Under the pieces are notes generated by a model. That model saw only the letters and a program-made list of their open reading frames with translations. It was not told the DNA's origin and searched no databases. A stretch of 64,000 nucleotides of DNA from Maricaulis sp965228215 (GTDB lineage Bacteria > Pseudomonadota > Alphaproteobacteria > Caulobacterales > Maricaulaceae): positions 1 to 64,000 of the forward strand of contig OZ245800.1 in NCBI GenBank assembly GCA_965228215.1. The letters are read 5' to 3'. Position numbers and translations under genes: made by a program. Below, in pieces: positions 57,124-64,000 of this stretch; position 1 is the stretch's first letter; each line of letters opens with the position of its first letter.

Positions 57124-59984
57124 GCCTCGGGGGCCGGATCTTCACCTGTGTCCGGTGCGTCGCCGCCCTCGCCTGCGTCGCCGGAGGCGTCAGCGGCAGC
57201 TTCACCGGCACCGTCTTCGGCACCCTCGGTGATGTCCTCGGCATCTGCGTCATCGTCATCACCCGCATCCTGGATGCGGACAACGGCGACGACATTCTCG
57301 CCGTCATTCAGGCGGATCAGTCGCACACCGCGGGTCGAACGCCCGGCGATACGGACGGTGTCGACCGGGAAGCGGATCAGCTGGCCACCATCGGTGACGG
57401 CCATGATCTGGTCGGCATCCTCGACCGGGAAGCTGGCGGACAGCATGACTTCACGCGAGAGGTCATGGCCGGCCACACCCTGATTGCCGCGTCCCATGAC
57501 CCGGTAATCATAGGCCGAGGACCGCTTGCCCATGCCGTCAGCAGCGACCGTGAGCAGGAATTCCTCGGCAGCGCCGAGTTCGGCGATGCGTTCCGGCGTC
57601 AGGGCAGCTTCCTCGCCATCCTCACCGGCTTCCACGACGATCGGTTCGGCAGCGTCCTCATCGCCGAGTGCGCGGCGCATGGCCGTGGCGTGTTTCATGT
57701 AGGCGCGGGCTTCCGGCGGGGTGACATCGACATGGCGCATGATCGCCATGGAGATGAGCTGTGCACCCTCCGGCATCTTGATGCCACGCACACCGACCGA
57801 ATTGCGGCCTGCGAAGACACGCACATCCGTGACCGGGAAGCGGATTGCCCGCCCCTGGTCGGACACCAGGAAGACATCATCCTCCTCGGTGCAGAGGCGC
57901 ACATCGACGATGCGGTCCTCCTCGTCCAGCTTCATGGCGATCTTGCCGTTGCGATTGACCTGCACGAAGTCGGACAGCTTGTTCCGGCGAACCGTGCCGC
58001 GCTGGGTCGCGAACATCACGTTCAGCTCGCCCCAGCTGTCCTCATCCTCCGGCAGGGCCATGATCGAGGTGATGGTCTCGCCTTGATCAAGCGGCAGGAG
58101 ATTGACCAGCGCCTTGCCCTTGGTGTTGGGCGCACCCAGCGGCAGGCGCCAAGCCTTGGTCTTGTAGACCATGCCCTTGTTCGAGAAGAACAGCAGCGGC
58201 GCGTGGGTGGAGGCGACGAAAAGCGTCGCGATGAAATCCTCGTCCTTGGTCGCCATGCCGGAGCGGCCTTTGCCACCGCGTCGCTGGGCCCGATAGTCGG
58301 ACAAGGCCGTCCGCTTGGCGTATCCGCCATGCGTGACGGTCACAACCATTTCCTCGCGCGGGATCAGGTCCTCATCGTCGAATTCGAATTCGCCATCGAT
58401 GAATTCCGACCGGCGCGGCGTCGCGTAATTCTCGCGGACTTCCAGCATCTCGGTGCGGATGATGTCGAGCACGCGGGCGCGCGAGCGCAGGATGTCGAGC
58501 AGGTCCGCGATCTCGTCGGCCAGCGCCTTGGCCTCATTGCCGAGTTCCTCGCGGCCCAGGCCGGTCAGGCGGTTGAGGCGCAGTTCGAGGATGGCGCGGG
58601 CCTGTTCCTCGGTCAGGCGCAGCTTGCCGTCATCGGTGAGGATGGAACGCGGGTCGGCGACCAGTTCCACCAGCGGCGCCACGTCGACCGCCGGCCATTC
58701 GCGGGCCATCAGCTGGGCGCGGGCTTCCGCGGGATTGGGTGCATTGCGGATCAGGGCAATGACTTCGTCGATATTTGCGACGGCCAGGGCCAGACCGATG
58801 ATGACGTGTGCGCGGTCGCGGGCCTTGTTCAGCTCGAACTTGGCACGGCGGGCCACCACTTCCTCGCGGAAGCGCAGGAAGACCTTGAGAATGTCGCGTG
58901 CGCCCAGCAATTGCGGCCGGCCGTCGACCAGCGACAGCATGTTGGAGCCGAAACTCGTCTGCATGGGCGACCAGCGATAGAGCTGGTTCAGGATGACATC
59001 GGCATTGGCATCGCGCTTGAGCTCGATGACGACGCGGATACCGGCGCGATCGCTCTCGTCGCGCAGGTCGGCAATGCCCTCGATCTTCTTGTCGCGCACC
59101 AGTTCGGCGATCTTCTCGATCATCGAGGCCTTGTTCACCTGGTAGGGAATCTCGGTGACGATGATGGCCTGGCGATCCTTGCGCACCTCCTCGATGGAGG
59201 TCTTCGAACGCATCACGACGGAACCGCGGCCGGTCTGCACGGAATTGCGGGCACCGCCGCGGCCGAGGATCAGACCACCGGTCGGGAAGTCCGGCCCCGG
59301 GATGATTTCGAGCAGTTCGGCGTCCGTCAGATCGGGATTGTCCATCAGCGCCAGTGCGCCGTCGATGACCTCACCCAGATTGTGCGGCGGGATATTCGTG
59401 GCCATGCCGACGGCGATACCGCCGGCGCCGTTCACCAGCAGGTTCGGGTAGCGCGCCGGGAGGACAACCGGTTCCTGCCGTTCGGCGGAATAGTTGTCGA
59501 CGAAATCCACCGTGTCCTTGTCGATATCGGCCAGCAGCGATTGCGCGACCTTTTCCATCCGGGCTTCGGTGTAACGATAGGCAGCGGGCGGATCACCATC
59601 GATCGAGCCGAAATTGCCCTGCCCGTCGACGAGCGGAACACGCATCGCCCAGGGCTGGGCGAGACGGACCAGGGAGTCGTAGACCGCCTGGTCACCATGC
59701 GGGTGATAACGACCCATGACGTCACCGACAGCGGTCGCACATTTCCGGTACGGTTTTTCGTGCGTCTGCCCGTTTTCGGACATCGTGTAGAGGATGCGAC
59801 GGTGCACCGGTTTCAGACCGTCCCGGCAATCGGGAATAGCCCGGCTGACGATCACGCTCATCGCGTAGTCGAGATAGGAGCGCCGCATCTCCTCTTCGAT
59901 GGCAATATTGCCCACGCCTTCCGGCAGCGGAGCGTTGTCATCGCCGGAGTTCGGCGGATTCAGATCGTCGTCCTGATCGCTCAA
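57120..59984 (-). CDS. gyrA: DNA gyrase subunit A
   Basis: A 954-aa subunit that breaks and rejoins DNA. RAIPDCRDGLKPVHRRIL, the GRYHPHGDQAVYDSLVRLAQ quinolone region and the active Tyr in AAYRYTEARM are present, then the GyrA box QRRGGKG in the beta-pinwheel tail. The site equal to E. coli Ser83 is Gln. The last 60 residues are an acidic, low-complexity tail (about 900-954), longer than in E. coli (875 aa). Confidence 0.97.
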   Translation of the reverse strand: MSDQDDDLNPPNSGDDNAPLPEGVGNIAIEEEMRRSYLDYAMSVIVSRAIPDCRDGLKPVHRRILYTMSENGQTHEKPYRKCATAVGDVMGRYHPHGDQAVYDSLVRLAQPWAMRVPLVDGQGNFGSIDGDPPAAYRYTEARMEKVAQSLLADIDKDTVDFVDNYSAERQEPVVLPARYPNLLVNGAGGIAVGMATNIPPHNLGEVIDGALALMDNPDLTDAELLEIIPGPDFPTGGLILGRGGARNSVQTGRGSVVMRSKTSIEEVRKDRQAIIVTEIPYQVNKASMIEKIAELVRDKKIEGIADLRDESDRAGIRVVIELKRDANADVILNQLYRWSPMQTSFGSNMLSLVDGRPQLLGARDILKVFLRFREEVVARRAKFELNKARDRAHVIIGLALAVANIDEVIALIRNAPNPAEARAQLMAREWPAVDVAPLVELVADPRSILTDDGKLRLTEEQARAILELRLNRLTGLGREELGNEAKALADEIADLLDILRSRARVLDIIRTEMLEVRENYATPRRSEFIDGEFEFDDEDLIPREEMVVTVTHGGYAKRTALSDYRAQRRGGKGRSGMATKDEDFIATLFVASTHAPLLFFSNKGMVYKTKAWRLPLGAPNTKGKALVNLLPLDQGETITSIMALPEDEDSWGELNVMFATQRGTVRRNKLSDFVQVNRNGKIAMKLDEEDRIVDVRLCTEEDDVFLVSDQGRAIRFPVTDVRVFAGRNSVGVRGIKMPEGAQLISMAIMRHVDVTPPEARAYMKHATAMRRALGDEDAAEPIVVEAGEDGEEAALTPERIAELGAAEEFLLTVAADGMGKRSSAYDYRVMGRGNQGVAGHDLSREVMLSASFPVEDADQIMAVTDGGQLIRFPVDTVRIAGRSTRGVRLIRLNDGENVVAVVRIQDAGDDDDADAEDITEGAEDGAGEAAADASGDAGEGGDAPDTGEDPAPEA

Positions 59985-60237
59985 AGCGGTCCTCTTTCAT
60001 GCGGGTTGGCGGTGCTCGCAGGGACCACCGCCGAATGCAAAACACCGCCCGAATCCGGGAGCGCCGAATCGGCGCGTGAATCAGGCGGTTTTCCTGTCAC
60101 CAAGTCTTAACAATCACAGGGGTTCAGGGCAAATATCCGAGGCGGTTCTGCACAGCTAATCCAGGCCGCGGAAAAACCCGCCGGAAGCCGGTATCAGCGG
60201 GCCGTAATCCAGGCCGGGAATTGCGGGCCGCAAACGC
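59985..60237. other. gyrA upstream region
   Basis: No gene. A nested structure spans 60039-60092: outer arms AAAACACCGCC and GGCGGTTTT, inner perfect hairpin GCGCCG-AAT-CGGCGC (60061-60075). It may be a terminator from the right or part of the supercoiling-sensitive gyrA leader. No clear promoter seen. Confidence 0.5.
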
Positions 60238-60269
60238 AAAACGGGCGGACCTCGCAGGCCCGCCCGTTT
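60238..60269 (-). terminator. Terminator after EF-hand gene
   Basis: AAACGGGCGG (60239-60248) pairs with CCGCCCGTTT (60260-60269), a 10-bp stem followed on the minus strand by TTTTGCG. Confidence 0.8.
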
Positions 60270-60292
60270 CCGGCAAGAAAATGTGCGCGCAG

Positions 60293-60922
60293 CTAGCGCA
60301 ATTCGCGGTCGCCCTCTTCCGCAAAGAGTTCGAACTCGGCCCAGCTGACACGGGTATCACCGTCCGCATCCATCTCGCTGAACACCGATACCAGCGTCTC
60401 CGAGGCGGATTGTTCGGCATTGTCGAGAACGCGCTCGATATACTGGTCGGCAGACAGGCCGTCGATGATGATCGGACCGTATTCGGCCAGCGCATCACGG
60501 GTCGTCTCGATCACCTCGTCGCGCATGTCCTGGCCCATGCGGCCTTCCGGCGTGAAACCAGCGAGGGCGAAGAATTCGCCTTGCGTGGCGTGACCATTGC
60601 CGTCCGCATCAAGATCGGCCCAGACCTCTTCGGGGGAATTGTAGTCTCTATCGGCGATCGCGGGCGTGGCCCCCGGGACGCTGGAAGCGATGAGGGCAAT
60701 GGTGAAAACTGAAAGCAGGGAAGCGTGCATGGGATTGAACTCCGGCAATTGAACATTCGGCAGCGCCCATTTCCGTTTCCGCACAGGGTAGGATTCGACA
60801 TAGGCCCGGACGACCTCGCTCGCGGTCACGCCCTGCTCGCGGCAGGCATCCATGAAGGCCTGCTTGGCGGAATAACCAAGCCGGATCTCCAGCGATTCCG
60901 AGCGCTTCTCGGGACGTGTCAT
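60293..60922 (-). CDS. Ribbon-helix-helix-like, membrane-spanning EF-hand protein
   Basis: A 209-aa protein in three parts. Residues 8-43 (SLEIRLGYSAKQAFMDACRE, GVTASEVVRAYVES) look like a ribbon-helix-helix domain. One hydrophobic stretch (about 65-87) follows. The distal part has calcium-binding EF-hand loops DLDADGNGHATQGEF and EMDADGDTRVSWAEF. If the middle is a true membrane helix, calcium would be read outside and DNA bound inside. Alternatively the hydrophobic part is a signal peptide of a shorter protein starting at HASLLSV. Not a family I know. Confidence 0.6.
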   Translation of the reverse strand: MTRPEKRSESLEIRLGYSAKQAFMDACREQGVTASEVVRAYVESYPVRKRKWALPNVQLPEFNPMHASLLSVFTIALIASSVPGATPAIADRDYNSPEEVWADLDADGNGHATQGEFFALAGFTPEGRMGQDMRDEVIETTRDALAEYGPIIIDGLSADQYIERVLDNAEQSASETLVSVFSEMDADGDTRVSWAEFELFAEEGDRELR

Positions 60923-61141
60923 CGATGTCTTCACTTTCCTGTACGGCCCGGATGGGCCTGACCGCTTCAGCTCTGCGGCGTTCATGTCCAAAGAGAAATA
61001 CAAACCCCGTCCGGATGCACGTGAATTCTTGTCCGGACATTGGAAAGGTTGAGGTTTTTTGCCCAGTCGCCGGGCGGCTCACAGGAATTTGCGTGGCCAA
61101 ACCGGTGGCTCGCGCTAGCTTTGCGTCGAGGAGAGATCGCC

Positions 61142-62140
61142 ATGCCGACACTGAATCGCCGAAGCTTCACCGCTGGAACTGTGGCCCTGCTGGGCACCGG
61201 ACCCGCCCTCGCCCGCTCGGGCAGCTGGAGCGAATTCGCCCGAATTCCCATCCAGACGCAGGAAATCTATCCGACCGTGCTGAACCGGCAGATCGTCGTC
61301 GCCGGCGGACTGGCGATCCTCGAGGATGGCGAGCTGGGCATTTCCGATCGCGTCGACGCGGTCAACATGGACGGCAGCTGGACCGAGTTCGCCCCCCTTC
61401 CCGAACCGCGGCACCATCCCAATCTCGTGGCGCAGGGCGGCCGCATCCATGCCATCGGCGGATTCCGCGCCGGCAATGGCGGCGCCTGGAACATGATCGC
61501 CAATACGACGATCTACGACCCGGAGACCGACGGCTGGACCGAGGCGGCCCCCATGCCCGCCCCGTATGGCGAGACCGTCGCGGCCAGTCTGAACGGCCAG
61601 GTCCATGTTGCGACCGGCCGACAGCCCACAGGCGATGGCAATGCCAACTGGAATGATCACGGCGATGTGGGCGCGCATTATGTCTACGACGCAGCGGAAG
61701 ACCGCTGGCGCACGGCCGCGCCCAATCCCAATCCGCGCAATTCCGCCGCCGGTACGGTGCTGAATGGCCGGCTTCACGTGGTTGGTGGACGCCGGGTCAA
61801 CGCTGGCAACAACGCGAATCACGAAACTTATGACCCGAGCACGGACAGCTGGCAGGTGCTGGCCCCGATGCCCCAGGCCCAGGGCGGGCTGGCGGCGGCC
61901 GTCGCGAACGGCCGACTCTACGCTTTCGGCGGTGAATGGTTTGCCGATGGCGGCGGGGTGTATCCGCAGGTCTGGATTTATGACCCGCAAGCCGATGCCT
62001 GGTCGGAAGGTCCGGCGATGCGTACGCCGCGCCACGGTCTGGGTGGTCTGACGATTGATGGCCGGATCTTCGCGATCGGCGGGGCGACCCAGCGCGGCGG
62101 TGTCGGCACCAGCAATCTGATCGAACGCCTCGACCCCTAG
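61142..62140 (+). CDS. Exported kelch-repeat protein (Tat-type signal)
   Basis: A 332-aa beta-propeller. The start NRRSFTAGTVALLGTGPA is a Tat-like twin-Arg signal. About five to six kelch units follow, each ending like YDPETDGWTEAAPMP, DAAEDRWRTAAPNP or YDPSTDSWQVLAPMP. RBS GAGGAGAG supports the ATG at 61142. Likely a periplasmic or secreted sugar- or protein-binding protein. Confidence 0.85.
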   Translation: MPTLNRRSFTAGTVALLGTGPALARSGSWSEFARIPIQTQEIYPTVLNRQIVVAGGLAILEDGELGISDRVDAVNMDGSWTEFAPLPEPRHHPNLVAQGGRIHAIGGFRAGNGGAWNMIANTTIYDPETDGWTEAAPMPAPYGETVAASLNGQVHVATGRQPTGDGNANWNDHGDVGAHYVYDAAEDRWRTAAPNPNPRNSAAGTVLNGRLHVVGGRRVNAGNNANHETYDPSTDSWQVLAPMPQAQGGLAAAVANGRLYAFGGEWFADGGGVYPQVWIYDPQADAWSEGPAMRTPRHGLGGLTIDGRIFAIGGATQRGGVGTSNLIERLDP

Positions 62141-62221
62141 GCCTGCCCCGGCGGGCATACGACTCGATGTTCCCCGTAAAAGCGAATATTGTTTGTAAAA
62201 CAATCTTTGCGGGAGAGTGAC

Positions 62222-63520
62222 ATGGCGAAATTCAGCGATGCGCAATGGGCCAGCATCAATGCCAGGCTGGACGCGAATCCGGCGCGCTACGGATTTCCCG
62301 AACAGCGCGCCGACAGCGTCATTCTCTCCTCCTTCAACATCCGGAAACTGGGCAATGTGAAGGGCAAGACAGCCGGATCCTTCCGCCTGCTCGCGCGCTT
62401 TCTGCAACAGACCGACCTCCTGGCCATCCAGGAAATCCAGGACGACCTGTCGGCGCTCGGATATCTGAAGAGCCTGGCCGGGGACCAGTTCGGCATGGCG
62501 GTGTCGGACGTCACCGGAGCCATTCCCGGCCGCAAGGGCCTGGTCGAGCGCCTGGGTTTTGTCTTCCGCTGGACCACGATCGAGCGCACGGAAGTGGCCT
62601 CCGACATCTCCTATGACCGCTCAGCCGTGCAGGCGAACCTGCTGGCCCACAGGGCCGCGTTCAACACCGCGCTCATCGCCCGCCAGGCCGAGGTCGATGC
62701 CTATGCCGAGGCACGGGAGACCTATGAGACAGGCATGGCGGAACACGCCGCGGGAAGCCGCGAGAACAAGCCGTCGGAACCGGACATACCGCCGTTCAAA
62801 CTGCCGGAATTCCTGACCTTCATCCGCTCACCCTATTGCTGCTCCTTCCGGGTCAAACCGCTGGGCCAGGCCGAGCCCTATGAGTTTCTCGCGGTCAACG
62901 CCCATCTCCTCTACGGCGATGCCAGCAAGCAGAAGGAAGAGCGCGCGATGGAATTCTTCGCCCTGCTTGACTGGATCACGACGCGGGCAAAGAAACGCGA
63001 CCGGACCTATCACCAGGACTTCATCCTGCTGGGCGATCTCAATCTGGATTTCGACGATCCGGTCGAGGATCGCGCCCGGATCGACGCGGAGCTGAAACAG
63101 ATCGACCAGGACTTCCTGCGCTCAAAACGGTCGGCGCGGTGCTATTTCCCCTTCTTCGATCCGCATCCCGAGCGCGGCAGCGAGTGGGAGACCGCGCCCG
63201 GCACACCGGGCCCGTTCCGGACCAATGCCCGTCTCAACCAGACCTATGACCAGATCGGGATCTTCTCCCACGACCGTCGCCTGCCCAATCACAAGGCCTC
63301 CGACAAGGCCGGCACGGTAGAAGGCGGATTCGATTACGGCATGTTCGACTTCGTGAGGCTGTTTCTCGACGAATTGCATGGCGAGGACGCCCGGCTGGAA
63401 GATCTCACATCCACGCAGCTCAAGCGCTTCTACGCCAAGTTCGAGCATGATTTTTCCGATCACATGCCGATCTGGGTCCGACTGCCCAAACCGCATCCCG
63501 ACATGAAGTCCTGGCGCTGA
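62222..63520 (+). CDS. Endonuclease/exonuclease/phosphatase family protein
   Basis: A 432-aa soluble EEP domain protein: SSFNIRKLG, LLAIQEIQDDLSALGYL (catalytic Glu), AVNAHLLYGD, DFILLGDLNLDFDD and FSDHMPIWV. A charged helical insertion lies at about 135-190 (ARQAEVDAYAEARETYETG). No signal peptide. ATG 62222 follows GGGAGAG. Substrate unknown, DNA or phosphoester. Confidence 0.85.
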   Translation: MAKFSDAQWASINARLDANPARYGFPEQRADSVILSSFNIRKLGNVKGKTAGSFRLLARFLQQTDLLAIQEIQDDLSALGYLKSLAGDQFGMAVSDVTGAIPGRKGLVERLGFVFRWTTIERTEVASDISYDRSAVQANLLAHRAAFNTALIARQAEVDAYAEARETYETGMAEHAAGSRENKPSEPDIPPFKLPEFLTFIRSPYCCSFRVKPLGQAEPYEFLAVNAHLLYGDASKQKEERAMEFFALLDWITTRAKKRDRTYHQDFILLGDLNLDFDDPVEDRARIDAELKQIDQDFLRSKRSARCYFPFFDPHPERGSEWETAPGTPGPFRTNARLNQTYDQIGIFSHDRRLPNHKASDKAGTVEGGFDYGMFDFVRLFLDELHGEDARLEDLTSTQLKRFYAKFEHDFSDHMPIWVRLPKPHPDMKSWR

Positions 63521-63540
63521 CCCCGGCTGAGAGAGACTGA

Positions 63541-64000
63541 CTAGAAGGCAGGACGGGCGATCATCAGGATGAAGATCCCGATCAAGGCGATAAAGGCCGG
63601 CCAGCCCAGAAGAAACCAGATCCGCATCAGCCTGTGGACCCGTTCCGGCAAGGCCTCGCCGTTGTCAGCGGCCGCTTTCGCCATGTTGCGCACCTGGAGC
63701 TGGATCCACACCACGGGCAGCCAGCACACACCGATGAAGACGTAGAGCGCATAGGTCGCCAGCAGCCATCCGGACGTGACCGGATAACCGACATGGAGCG
63801 CCAGCGCGACACCTGTCAAAGGCTGGAGGATCACCGCTGTCGTGGTGAAGATCCAGTCCGCCAGGACGGTATGCCGCGATGCCAGAGCGAAGCCCGGAAT
63901 ATCGCCCGAACGCCAGGCCGCGAACATAAAGAAGGCAATCGCTGCCCCGGATCCGAAAAGGACGGCGGCCGACAGGATATGGGCGAGTTTGAGGATCAGA
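63541..64000 (-). CDS. DUF2269-like membrane protein, cut by window edge
   Basis: At least 152 residues, open through the window end. Four hydrophobic segments are visible (LAHILSAAVLFGSGAA; TTAVILQPLTGVALALHVG; LATYALYVFIGVCWLPVVW; FLLGWPAFIALIGIFILMI). The H in LAHILS and the pattern match the DUF2269 integral membrane family. The start lies outside. Confidence 0.75.
   Translation of the reverse strand, partial: LILKLAHILSAAVLFGSGAAIAFFMFAAWRSGDIPGFALASRHTVLADWIFTTTAVILQPLTGVALALHVGYPVTSGWLLATYALYVFIGVCWLPVVWIQLQVRNMAKAAADNGEALPERVHRLMRIWFLLGWPAFIALIGIFILMIARPAF

Noticed and set aside
57465..60110. An 881-codon open frame on the plus strand across gyrA
   Set aside because: It is antisense to a clearly conserved gyrA and has no start context or domain; open frames opposite GC-rich genes are expected.
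52613..63520. The two EEP-family genes (52613 and 62222) as a duplicated pair
   Set aside because: They share only family motifs; one is membrane-anchored, the other soluble with an insertion, and they lie 9 kb apart.

Overview
The window is the right part of a tandemly repeated temperate phage followed by chromosome of a GC-rich alphaproteobacterium. The gene order gyrA, coaD, two cyclophilins, queA and tgt, with many acidic and lipoprotein-like products, points to the Caulobacterales/Maricaulales side (Maricaulis- or Hyphomonas-like marine bacteria). This is inference from gene order and style, not a species call.

Layout. Bases 1-10850 and 37456-48305 are the same sequence, repeated at an offset of 37,455 bp. 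They hold the phage immunity and early regions. A leftward operon starts at about 657 (38112). A divergent immunity region has XRE-type regulators and four near-palindromic operators of the form TGCCRRTTTGGCA. A repressor operon carries an Imm-like superinfection immunity protein and a PBECR-like nuclease. A long rightward early operon follows, with an annealing-protein candidate, an SSB-tailed protein, an HNH endonuclease, many small proteins and the integrase. The right copy ends with an intact tyrosine integrase beside tRNA-Lys(UUU). The left copy breaks off inside the integrase and joins directly to a remnant of the same tRNA-derived att core (10848-10859), as if 456 bp had been lost at a 3-bp microhomology. 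The implied phage unit is about 37.9 kb.

Between the copies (10860-37455) lies the rest of the phage, almost all leftward. From the att end these are a 2-oxoglutarate/Fe(II) oxygenase cargo gene, a calcineurin-like phosphoesterase, a hicAB toxin-antitoxin pair and a lysis cassette (overlapping spanins, holin candidate, coiled-coil membrane protein, T7-type amidase). Next come a gpJ-like tail hub, tail tip proteins, tape measure, a tail assembly chaperone with a textbook A AAA AAC slippery site, the tail tube and head-tail connectors with an inserted LamG-like protein. Then come a P22-like coat protein, scaffold, Mu gpF-like minor head protein, DUF4055 portal and both terminase subunits. A replication block with a DnaA domain IV protein, a Holliday-resolvase-like nuclease and an iteron-bearing replication-type gene completes it. 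The order suggests a long-tailed (siphovirus-like) phage with a P22-fold capsid.

From 48754 rightward the sequence is chromosomal: tRNA-Lys, a lipoprotein, tgt, a secreted repeat protein, queA, an EEP phosphatase, an AhpD-like protein, two cyclophilins, coaD, a LysE exporter, gyrA, an unusual ribbon-helix-helix/EF-hand membrane protein, a kelch protein, a second EEP nuclease and a partial DUF2269 protein. Whether the tandem copy is real (a double lysogen) or an assembly join between integrated and circular phage cannot be decided from the sequence alone.
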